Assembly: GCA_964561605.1 (NCBI GenBank) | Contig: CAZLQD010000020.1 | Location: 1 to 64,000, forward strand | Direction of reading: 5' to 3' | From: JALUZX01 sp964561605 | GTDB taxonomy: Bacteria; Planctomycetota; UBA1135; JALUZX01 | Length of the DNA stretch: 64,000 nt | Shown here: piece by piece, positions 43,396 to 51,158 of the stretch | How the letters are laid out: every line of letters begins with the position of its first letter | Position numbering within the stretch: the stretch's first letter is position 1 | The notes under the pieces: model-generated | What the model saw: only the letters and a program-made list of their open reading frames with translations | The model's database searches: none | What the model was told of the DNA's origin: nothing | Translations under genes and position numbers: made by a program

Positions 43396-44345
43396 AAAGG
43401 AAAACCTGCTTCACCTCCCCCCTGGGACCCCTCCTGAACCTGGGTTTCGGCGCCTTCCTCCTCGCCGCGGGCTGGCTCTGGAACGGGGCCGTCCCGGGCT
43501 TTCCAGGCTGGGCCTACATGGCCATGGGCCTGGTCTTCCTCTCCCTTGTCCCCTCCAGTTTCCGGTGGATCGTCATGGACGGCGGGGGATTCACGGCCCG
43601 GAACTGGAGGATCCGGGTCCGGATGGAGTACGACGAAGTGGAGCGCGTCGAGATCCTCCCCAGGAAGATCAGCCTCCTCACCAAGTCCGTGGTGCACTAC
43701 GCCGCCCTCAGGAGCCGGGACGGAAGGCGGACCTGGATCGCCTCGTGGAACTTCGTCTTCTCCCCCTCCTGCCTGGCCGAACTGGCCCGGAGAATCCGTG
43801 AGGTCCGGGGGAAGGCACCGGAAATCCAAGCCCCTCCTCCCGACCCTCCGCCCATGAAGCGTTCCCCCGTCCTGATCCTCCTGGGGGGCGCCCTGGCCGC
43901 CGCGGGCATCGCCGTCCTCCTCGTCACGGCCCGCACGGGCCTTCTCGTCGGCCAGGCCCGGGCCTCGGGCGTCCCCGGGAAGGCCCGGATCCTATCCCTC
44001 GCACCCATGCGGGAGGGGCCCTACTGGAGCCTGGTCATGGAGCGCATCCCGGGAGGGGAGAAGCGGACCATTCCCGTCCAGGAGGCCTGGGCCAGGGGGA
44101 GGAAGCCCGGTGACACCATCGCCGTCAAGGTCCATCCCTCCCACCCGGAGATCTTCGTCCCGGCCGACGAAGGCGCCTCGGGATGGACCATGTTCTCCAC
44201 ATCCGTAATCGCATTGATCTTCCTTGCCCTCGGGGGAAGGACCTTCATCCGGTCCCTCACCCTCCCCGTTGGCGTGACCCCGCGGCTGGAGGCGGTCTTC
44301 GGACCCTCCGGCGCCGACGAAAAGGATTCCCCGGAAAGGAGCTGA
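43392..44345 (+). CDS. Membrane protein with DUF3592-like domain
   Basis: 317 residues from a GTG overlapping the preceding stop by 4 bp. Two hydrophobic helices at the N-terminus (LLNLGFGAFLLAAGWLW; AYMAMGLVFLSLVPSSF), a soluble PH-like strand region (YDEVERVEILPRKISLL), then a third helix (SPVLILLGGALAAAGIAVLL), a beta-rich segment typical of DUF3592 (KARILSL ... GDTIAVKVHP) and a last helix (MFSTSVIALIFLALGG). No catalytic motif. Coupling to the metallopeptidase gene suggests a shared complex at the membrane. Confidence 0.65.
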   Translation: MKRKTCFTSPLGPLLNLGFGAFLLAAGWLWNGAVPGFPGWAYMAMGLVFLSLVPSSFRWIVMDGGGFTARNWRIRVRMEYDEVERVEILPRKISLLTKSVVHYAALRSRDGRRTWIASWNFVFSPSCLAELARRIREVRGKAPEIQAPPPDPPPMKRSPVLILLGGALAAAGIAVLLVTARTGLLVGQARASGVPGKARILSLAPMREGPYWSLVMERIPGGEKRTIPVQEAWARGRKPGDTIAVKVHPSHPEIFVPADEGASGWTMFSTSVIALIFLALGGRTFIRSLTLPVGVTPRLEAVFGPSGADEKDSPERS

Positions 44346-44353
44346 TACGCGCG

Positions 44354-45256
44354 ATGAAACCCACTCTTCTCGTCCTCGCGGCGGGCATGGGAAGCCGCTA
44401 CGGCGGCCTGAAGCAGGTCGACCCCGTCGGACCGAACGGTGAGACCCTCCTGGACTACTCCATATACGACGCAGTCCGGGCCGGTTTCGGCAAGGTCGTT
44501 TTCGTGATCCGCCGCGACTTCGCCTCGGTCTTCCAGGAAAAGGTGGGGGACAAGATCGCAGGAGTGATCCGGACGGCCTTCGTCTTCCAGGAGATGGAGG
44601 ACGCAACCGGCGGCTTCCAGCCCCCCCCGGAAAGGAAGAAGCCCTGGGGCACGGCCCACGCCGTCCTGGCCGCGAGGAACGCCGTCTCCGAGCCCTTCGC
44701 CGTGATCAACGCCGACGACTTCTACGGGCCGTCCTCCTACCAGCTCATGGAACGCTACCTCATGGAGCACCAGGGCGAGGGGGAATACGCGATGATCGGC
44801 TTCCGCCTGGAGAACACCCTCTCGGAGAACGGAACCGTTTCGCGGGGAATCTGCGAACACGACGCCGAAATGTTCCTCACCCACATCGAGGAGCACACGG
44901 CCATCGAGAAGGTCCCCGGCGGGGCCAGGAGCACCCTCCCCGACGGAACCATCCGGGAATTCAAGGGGACCGAGGTGGTCTCCATGAACTTCTGGGGATT
45001 CCAGCCGGACGTCTTCCCCAAGCTGGAGGCCCACTTCCGCCGCTTCCTCGAGGAACAGGGAGAAGATCCCAAGGCGGAGTTCTTCATCCCGCTCGCCGTG
45101 GACCGGATGATCCGGGAAGGAACCGCCAGGGTCCGCATCCTCCCCACCGAGGAATCCTGGTTCGGCGTAACCTACCCCCAGGACAAGGAGGCCGTGAAGA
45201 AGGGGATCATGGACAAGGTTTCCGTCGGAGTCTACCCGGCCAGGCTCTGGCCCTGA
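44354..45256 (+). CDS. Sugar-phosphate nucleotidyltransferase family protein
   Basis: 300 residues with the NTP-transferase N-terminus LVLAAGMGSRYGGLKQ, a GTAHAVLAAR substrate loop and VINADDFYG (metal-binding Asp). This resembles glucose-1-phosphate thymidylyl/uridylyltransferases without the extra C-terminal beta-helix. Nucleotide and sugar cannot be decided. The gene starts 8 bp after the membrane protein gene, with GGAG somewhat far (about 12 nt) upstream. Confidence 0.82.
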   Translation: MKPTLLVLAAGMGSRYGGLKQVDPVGPNGETLLDYSIYDAVRAGFGKVVFVIRRDFASVFQEKVGDKIAGVIRTAFVFQEMEDATGGFQPPPERKKPWGTAHAVLAARNAVSEPFAVINADDFYGPSSYQLMERYLMEHQGEGEYAMIGFRLENTLSENGTVSRGICEHDAEMFLTHIEEHTAIEKVPGGARSTLPDGTIREFKGTEVVSMNFWGFQPDVFPKLEAHFRRFLEEQGEDPKAEFFIPLAVDRMIREGTARVRILPTEESWFGVTYPQDKEAVKKGIMDKVSVGVYPARLWP

Positions 45257-45278
45257 TCCGTCCCGAAGGGAGAGAACC

Positions 45279-47033
45279 ATGAAGATCCGCCGCCTCATCC
45301 CCATTTTCCTTCTGGCCGCCCTCTCCGCCGCGGCCCTCCCGGGAGGAGGGAACGGCCCTTGTTTCCGCGAGGAAGGCGCCGCCGCCGGCATCGCCGGGGT
45401 CCCCTCCAAGCGGGTGGTCTGGGCAGACTTCGACGGCGACGGCCGGGCCGACCTCCTCCTGGACCGCAAGAGGGTCTTCCTGAACCGGCCGGGGAAGAAG
45501 AAGGGGGAACGGGTCTTCCGGGAAGTTCCCGGGGCCATTCCCGCCGAAGTCGCTTCCTGGAAAGGAATCGTCCTTCCCGGCGACGTGAACGGCGACGGGA
45601 AGATGGATCTCTACTGGGGAGTCTACTGCGACTTCCGGAAGCCCAAGGTGGAGGGAGGAAAGATCCTCCTGGATTCCCGGGGGAAGCCCGTCCCCGCCGT
45701 GAAGGACGACGGCCGGCGGAGCTGTATCCTTCTCGGCGACGGAACGGGGAAGTTCCGCGTCCTGAAGAAGAGCGGCGTCGAGGAGCCCCCAACGACGGTC
45801 TGCGCCGCCGCCTTCCTCGACTACGACAAGGACGGCGTCCTGGACCTCTTCGTCGGGAATTGGTACAAAGCATACGGAGTCAGCCTGGAGTGCTACTCCG
45901 ACAGGCTATACAAGGGCCTGGGCGGCGGAAAGTTCAAGGACGTCACCAAGGAGGCGGGGATGCTCACCGACCCCCGGCCCGGCACCCACCGTTCCAGCAA
46001 GCCCACCTACGGCGCCGCCACTGTGGATTGGAACAACGACGGCTGGACGGACATCCTGGTCTGCGTCTACGGCCGCCAGTGGAACATGCTCTGGAAGAAC
46101 AACGGCGACGGGACCTTCACCGAGGTGGGGGCCCGGACGGGATGGGACGGCGACGAAATCCGGGATGGGAGGTACCCCGAGATCGTCAGGGTGCGCCTCC
46201 ACAGGCCCGATGAGAAACCTTTCCGGTCCAACGGAAACACCTTCGACGTCTCCGCGGGCGACATCGACAACGACGGGGACATGGACCTCTTCAGCGGGGA
46301 GATCACCCACTGGTGGGCGGGCCCCTCCTCGGACCTTTCCATGTTCCTGATCAACCTCGGGGAGAAGGGGGGGTGGAAGTTCCGGCGCAGACCCGACCTG
46401 GTTCCCCGGCGCAGGCACGGGCGGACCTGGAACCAGGGGGACATCCACACGGCCCTGTTCGACTACGACAACGACGGGTGGCTGGACCTGGTGATCGCCT
46501 CCAGCGACTACCCGGACGACCAGTTCCTCCGCCTCTTCCGGAACCTGGAGGGCCGCAAGTTCGTGGAAGTCACCGGCGAAGCGGGCATCCGCTGGCGGAG
46601 CCCCGCCGGGATCAGCCTTTCCGACTACGACGGCGACGGGAGGCTGGACCTGGTCTGCGGACGCTCCCACATGCGCCTCACCAGGGAACAAAGGAAAGAA
46701 TCCCCCCTGGCCACGGGGCTCTGGCACAACCATTGCGGAAAGGGAAACCATTGGCTGGAGTTGCGCCTCTACGGCGCCGGGCCGGGCCGGGCCAACACCA
46801 ACGCAATCGGAGCCCGGGTGACCGCCCGCGCCGGGAAGCGGCGATGGATCCGGGAGGTCCAGGGTGGAGCCGGCCACGCGGGCCACGACAACGATTTCCT
46901 CGTGCACTTCGGCCTGGGAAAGGCGACGAAGCTGGATTCGCTGGAGATCCTGTGGCCCGACAAGGCAGGGACCAGGACCATCCTGAAGGACGTCCGGGCG
47001 GACCGGTGCCTCGTGATCCGCCAGCCCAAGTGA
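45279..47033 (+). CDS. Secreted FG-GAP/VCBS protein with ASPIC/UnbV domain
   Basis: 584 residues with a signal peptide (LIPIFLLAALSAAALPGG). At least six calcium-type repeats (DFDGDGRADLLL, DVNGDGKMDLYWG, DYDKDGVLDLFVG, DWNNDGWTDILV, DIDNDGDMDLFSG, DYDGDGRLDLVCG) form a likely beta-propeller. The C-terminal ~110 residues are the ASPIC/UnbV domain (NHWLELRLYG ... NAIGARV ... VHFGLGKATKLDSLEILWP). Such CRTAC-like proteins are abundant in planctomycetes, with unknown function. GGGAGAG precedes the ATG. Confidence 0.88.
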   Translation: MKIRRLIPIFLLAALSAAALPGGGNGPCFREEGAAAGIAGVPSKRVVWADFDGDGRADLLLDRKRVFLNRPGKKKGERVFREVPGAIPAEVASWKGIVLPGDVNGDGKMDLYWGVYCDFRKPKVEGGKILLDSRGKPVPAVKDDGRRSCILLGDGTGKFRVLKKSGVEEPPTTVCAAAFLDYDKDGVLDLFVGNWYKAYGVSLECYSDRLYKGLGGGKFKDVTKEAGMLTDPRPGTHRSSKPTYGAATVDWNNDGWTDILVCVYGRQWNMLWKNNGDGTFTEVGARTGWDGDEIRDGRYPEIVRVRLHRPDEKPFRSNGNTFDVSAGDIDNDGDMDLFSGEITHWWAGPSSDLSMFLINLGEKGGWKFRRRPDLVPRRRHGRTWNQGDIHTALFDYDNDGWLDLVIASSDYPDDQFLRLFRNLEGRKFVEVTGEAGIRWRSPAGISLSDYDGDGRLDLVCGRSHMRLTREQRKESPLATGLWHNHCGKGNHWLELRLYGAGPGRANTNAIGARVTARAGKRRWIREVQGGAGHAGHDNDFLVHFGLGKATKLDSLEILWPDKAGTRTILKDVRADRCLVIRQPK

Positions 47034-47097
47034 CGGGGAAGGCCCGCCCCGGCGTTCTCCCGGCCTGAGTCGAAACCCAAGAAAAGGATGACCCGAG

Positions 47098-48207
47098 ATG
47101 AGCGAATACGAACTCGTAGACCTGAGAGGACAGAAGAAGGCCGTCGAACCGGACGCCCTCCTCCGCAATCTCTCCAAGGACCTGGAGATCCGCAAGTCCA
47201 TCGGGATCTGGTGCTTCGCCCCCGGCGGGGGGAGGTTCCATGAAAGATACCACCCCGAGATGAGCATCGCCGAGCGGATCGAAAAGGCGGCCGAACTGGC
47301 GAAATACGGGATCACAGGCATCGAGGCCCACTACCCGGCCGAGCTCAACGAGGAGACCCTGCCTCTCTTCCGGAAGCTCGAAGAGGAGGCCGGGATCCGG
47401 GTGGCCGCCGTCGCCTTCTCCCACTTCTACGAGAAGGACTTCGAGTTCGGCTCCCTCTCCAACCCCGATCCCCTGGTCCGGGAGAAAGCCGTCCGGATCG
47501 CCGTGGAAGGCCTGGAGATGGTGAAGAAGGTGGGAGCCTCCACGGCCATCTCCTGGCCCGGAAACGACGGCTACCGATACCCCTACGGCAAGCCCTTCGC
47601 CGCCATGTGGGACCGCTTCGAAGGTGCCCTGGCCGAGGCCATGGACACCGTGCCCGGCGTAAGGGTCTCCATCGAGCCCAAGGGCTACGAACCCGTGGCG
47701 AACAACATCTACCGCAACACCGCCGAAGGGCTCCTCGCGGCCGCCAGGATCGAGGCCAGGCTCAAGAACCCCAAGAACCGGAAACTCCTGGAGGAAGGCC
47801 ACGCCCTGGCGGCCCTCAACCCGGAGATCGGCCACACGCGGATGTCCTTCGAAGTCCCGGCACAGGCCTATGCCCTCTGCCTCTACGAGGGTCGCCTGGG
47901 ACACACCCACTGGAACAGCCAGCCCGACGGCAACTTCGACCAGGACAACAACATAGGCGTTGTGGACCCGGCCTCGGCGGAAGCCCTCCTCTGGACCCTC
48001 TGGGCCTGCGGATACACCGGCTGGTTCGGCATCGACATCAACCCGGAGAACATGCCCATCGAGAAGGCCGCCGAGATCAACTGCCGCTTCCTGGATAGGC
48101 TCAAGGAGAAAGTCGCCTCCATGCCCCACGAGGAGATCCTGGCCTGCCACGAAGAGCCGGCCTCCAGGAGGGGCAGGCTGGAGGAGATCCTCCTGGAACA
48201 CTATTGA
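47098..48207 (+). CDS. Xylose isomerase-like TIM-barrel sugar isomerase
   Basis: 369 residues. Motifs line up with XylA by pattern: SWPGNDGYRY (152-161) like its WGGREGYE, SIEPKGYEP (Glu193) like its EPKPKEP, NPEIGH (Glu243, His246) like its NIEANH, and DQDNN (Asp281, Asp283). GIDINPEN (Asp313) and His78 complete a plausible two-metal site. It is shorter than XylA (about 440), so the substrate may be another aldose or ketose. The next gene (DJ-1 family) follows by 36 bp. The ATG has AAGGATGA upstream. Confidence 0.78.
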   Translation: MSEYELVDLRGQKKAVEPDALLRNLSKDLEIRKSIGIWCFAPGGGRFHERYHPEMSIAERIEKAAELAKYGITGIEAHYPAELNEETLPLFRKLEEEAGIRVAAVAFSHFYEKDFEFGSLSNPDPLVREKAVRIAVEGLEMVKKVGASTAISWPGNDGYRYPYGKPFAAMWDRFEGALAEAMDTVPGVRVSIEPKGYEPVANNIYRNTAEGLLAAARIEARLKNPKNRKLLEEGHALAALNPEIGHTRMSFEVPAQAYALCLYEGRLGHTHWNSQPDGNFDQDNNIGVVDPASAEALLWTLWACGYTGWFGIDINPENMPIEKAAEINCRFLDRLKEKVASMPHEEILACHEEPASRRGRLEEILLEHY

Positions 48208-48243
48208 CGGTCCTGCACCGCGTGGAACGAGGAGGTCGAGAAG

Positions 48244-48819
48244 GTGCCCGCGACGAAAGCCAAGCAGGCCCTGGTGATCCTGGCCGCCGGGGCCGAAGAG
48301 ATGGAAACGGTCATTCCCGTGGACGTGATGCGCAGAGCCGGAATCAGGGTCACCCTGGCCGGTCTCGCCGGCGACGGACCGGTGACCTGTTCCCGGGGAG
48401 TGGTCCTGGTTCCCGACGAATCCCTGGAGGATGCCGCCCGCAAGGGCCCCTACGACCTGGTGGCCCTCCCCGGAGGGGCCGCCGGGGCCGAAGCCCTGGC
48501 CGCATCCCCCCTGGTGAGGGAGATCCTCTCCGAACAGGACGAGGCGGACCGCCTGATCGGGGCCGTCTGCGCCGGGCCCAAGGCCCTGGAGGCGGCCGGA
48601 GTGATCCGGGGCCGGGCCTTCACCTGCCATCCCGCCGTACGGGAGGAACTCCAGGGGGCCGGCGGCTGGACCTCCCGCCCCGTGGTCCGGGACGGCAACC
48701 TGATCACCTCCCAGGGACCGGGAACGGCCCTGTCCTTCGCACTCCACCTGGTCGAGGCCCTCCTGGGGAGGGAGGCGGCCGAGAAGGTGGCCCGGCCCAT
48801 GCTGGTCTCCCAGTGGTGA
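48244..48819 (+). CDS. DJ-1/PfpI family protein
   Basis: 191 residues, the size of human DJ-1 (189). The three conserved residues are present: Glu18 in AGAEEMET, Cys109 in GAVCAGPKAL, and His129 in TCHPA. DJ-1 homologs are stress-linked, with glyoxalase or deglycase activity claimed. The GTG start has GAGGAGG about 9 nt upstream. The next gene starts inside its stop codon (GTGA). Confidence 0.87.
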   Translation: MPATKAKQALVILAAGAEEMETVIPVDVMRRAGIRVTLAGLAGDGPVTCSRGVVLVPDESLEDAARKGPYDLVALPGGAAGAEALAASPLVREILSEQDEADRLIGAVCAGPKALEAAGVIRGRAFTCHPAVREELQGAGGWTSRPVVRDGNLITSQGPGTALSFALHLVEALLGREAAEKVARPMLVSQW

Positions 48820-49673
48820 AGGAGGCGGCCCTGGACCTGGCGGGCCGGCTGGAGGACTTCTTCTCCGAAGGAAGGCGCCTCTGGTGGCCCAGCGACCGGC
48901 ACCTACGCCGAAGAAGCCTGGAAGCCCTGGGCCTGGAGCTCTCCCTCTACCTCACGCCCTGGCGGGCCCGGCGCCGGCCGGGCGGGGGAACCCCTCCCCC
49001 GGCGGGACCCGACGTTGGAGAGCGGGTGATCCGGGAGGAGACCCTCTGGGAAGGCGGGGGCACGGCCCTCACGCCCAACCGCTATCCCGTGGCGCCCGAC
49101 CACCTTCTCCTATGGGAGAAGGCCCCCCTCAGGGAGCCCCGGGAGGCCTTCCTGGAACTCCTCGCCAGGCTCTGCCGGGAGCGGTGGGACATCCTGGCCT
49201 TCGTCAACTCCATCGGCGCCGCCGCCACGGTGAGCCGGGCCCACGCCCAGATCGCCCGCCTGGGATCGCCCCCGCCCCTCGCGGCGGTGCCCGCGGAAAT
49301 CCGGCACGAAGGAAGCATCACCCTCTCCTTTCCCCCGGAGGAAGGCCCCTGGCCGGCCTTCTTCGCCCGCCTGGAAGGGGACCCGGGCTCCCTGGCCTCC
49401 GTCCTGGCCCGGCTGGTCCGCCTTCGCCTCTGCCCGGCCTTCAACCTGGTCTTCCACCGGGACCGGGCCTGGATCTTCTTCCGGAGGAGAGAGACCTGCT
49501 CCTCCGGATACCCCCTTCCCGTTGGGGCTCTCGAGCTCTCGGGGATCTTCTTCTTCGAAGAGGAGAGCTCTTTTCGGGCCATGACTCCCGAAGGAGTCCG
49601 GGCCACCCTGGAAGAAGCCGCCTTCCCTCCGGGAGGAACCTCCCGGGAAGTCGTCCTGGCGGCCCTGGCCTGA
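48816..49673 (+). CDS. GalT/HIT-superfamily protein (nucleotidyl transferase- or Ap4A phosphorylase-like)
   Basis: 285 residues. NRYPVAPDHLLLWE (88-101) and NSIGAAATVSRAHAQIARLG (131-150) match the two core blocks of the GalT/Ap4A phosphorylase branch. The usual HxHxQ reads RAHAQ, keeping the second His (His143, the nucleophile position) and Gln145 but lacking the first His. It is translationally coupled to the DJ-1 gene by a 4-bp overlap. It may transfer a nucleotide to or from a sugar phosphate, which would fit the nucleotidyltransferase and isomerase upstream, but no specific activity can be assigned. Confidence 0.65.
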   Translation: MKEAALDLAGRLEDFFSEGRRLWWPSDRHLRRRSLEALGLELSLYLTPWRARRRPGGGTPPPAGPDVGERVIREETLWEGGGTALTPNRYPVAPDHLLLWEKAPLREPREAFLELLARLCRERWDILAFVNSIGAAATVSRAHAQIARLGSPPPLAAVPAEIRHEGSITLSFPPEEGPWPAFFARLEGDPGSLASVLARLVRLRLCPAFNLVFHRDRAWIFFRRRETCSSGYPLPVGALELSGIFFFEEESSFRAMTPEGVRATLEEAAFPPGGTSREVVLAALA

Positions 49674-49677
49674 GGAA

Positions 49678-49706
49678 AGGGCCGGCCCCGAACCGGGCGG
49701 CCCCTT
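49678..49706. terminator. Hairpin between convergent genes at 49.7 kb
   Basis: AGGGCCG and CGGCCCCT pair around GCCCCGAACCGGG between the stop codons at 49673 and 49717. There is no T-run. Likely a shared transcription end. Confidence 0.4.
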
Positions 49707-49716
49707 CCATGGGAGC

Positions 49717-50862
49717 TCACCTTCCCAGGATCTTCTTCAGCCCCCGCTTGACGCCTCTGGCGGCGAGGAAAAGGGGATTCGGCTCGGGCTGGAATTCCAG
49801 GAACCTGGGCCCCATGTCCACGTAACGGTCGAACTCCTCCCTGGTCATCCCCATGTTCTCCAGGAAACGGTTCATGACGCTCTCGGGGCACTCTTCCGGG
49901 GGTTCCTCCCGGAGTCTCTCCAGGGCCTCCTCCCTCGTCATCTGGCCCGCCATGATCAGCCTGGCGTAAGTGAGCCTCCGGATCTCCAGGCCCGGAAACC
50001 TCCGGTTGTGCAGGTAGACCGAAACAGGATGGATCCCGCAATCCGTGTGTTCCTGGCTTTCGGGAGGAGCCTCCCATCCGAGTTTCTCCCGGATGGTCCG
50101 GTAGAGAACCTCGTAATCCCAATCCATGTAATCGGGAAGATCGAGCATGACGCAACCGATGATCCTCTTCCCGCTTCCCCACCAGAATATGCGGTATCCA
50201 AGCTTCCGGGCCAGGCTCCCTTCGTAGAGAAGGCGCTCCGCCTCCTTCTCCAGGGGTTCTCCGGCGAGGACCTTCTTCACGAAGGGAACCGGACCCGGCT
50301 GGAACATCTCCCGGGAGAGGACCAGTTCGGTCCTGGCCGAGGAGCCGCCCAGCACGAGGGGGACCTTGTACATCTCGGCCACCCTCTCCGTGGCCGCCGC
50401 GATCCCCCTCATGCAGATGGAACAAAAATAACCGGTCTTCCTCATGAAGAGAGCGAAGAGGCGGTTCATGAGATCCGGGTCCCAGGCATAGGTCACGTGT
50501 TCCACGCCGAGAGTCCGGCAGGCTCTACGGATGTTCGCCTTGGCCAGGTCGGACAGGTAGCCGTTGTCCATGGTGTAGGCCAGGCATTTCAGCCCCAATT
50601 CCTTCACCGCCAGGTAAAGAACGTAGATGCTGTCCTTCCCACCCGAAAGAGGGACCAGAGCGTCGAAGGGCCGACCCTTGGACTTGGCGTCCTCGACGAG
50701 CCGATCCAGGACCTTCCGCCTCTCGGGCAGACTCTCGTCCCAGCCCCGCCACCTCTCCTCGTAGGCCCTGCAGGCGGAGCAAACCCCCTCCTGGTCGAAG
50801 GTGATTCCCGGGAACGTCCCCGGGAGGACGCAACGGGAACAAATCTGGTCTTCCCGGCTCAC
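49717..50862 (-). CDS. N-acetyl sugar amidotransferase (WbpG-like)
   Basis: 381 residues of the adenine nucleotide alpha-hydrolase fold. The PP-loop is PLSGGKDSIY (71-80). Cysteine pairs Cys8/Cys11, Cys28/Cys31 and Cys147/Cys150 probably bind zinc. The family forms acetamidino groups on surface sugars, using ammonia from a glutaminase partner that is not in the window. SREDQICSRCVLPGTFPG at the start is characteristic. Divergent to the GHL10-like gene across 296 bp of otherwise featureless DNA. Confidence 0.87.
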   Translation of the reverse strand: MSREDQICSRCVLPGTFPGITFDQEGVCSACRAYEERWRGWDESLPERRKVLDRLVEDAKSKGRPFDALVPLSGGKDSIYVLYLAVKELGLKCLAYTMDNGYLSDLAKANIRRACRTLGVEHVTYAWDPDLMNRLFALFMRKTGYFCSICMRGIAAATERVAEMYKVPLVLGGSSARTELVLSREMFQPGPVPFVKKVLAGEPLEKEAERLLYEGSLARKLGYRIFWWGSGKRIIGCVMLDLPDYMDWDYEVLYRTIREKLGWEAPPESQEHTDCGIHPVSVYLHNRRFPGLEIRRLTYARLIMAGQMTREEALERLREEPPEECPESVMNRFLENMGMTREEFDRYVDMGPRFLEFQPEPNPLFLAARGVKRGLKKILGR

Positions 50863-51158
50863 GGAGATTCCTTTCCCAAAACCGATCGCCCCTTCGCGGG
50901 GCCCCTTCCTCCTCTAGGGGCCCTCCATCCAATGTCCTTTATCGGAAGGCACCTAGGGAAAACCTATCGGACCTTTCCCCACTTTCTCCCCCCTGGAAGG
51001 AGCGCCGGGGGAAAGGCCTCTGCCCGCCGGGCTCCATCTTTTCTCAGATCGGGCCGCCCCCTCCAGGCTCCTCCCAGGGGAAGGGGCTTTCCGACAATCC
51101 CGGAAAGCCCAGAATGGTAGAACACCCATCCAAAGCAAGAACCACCGAGGACCCACCC

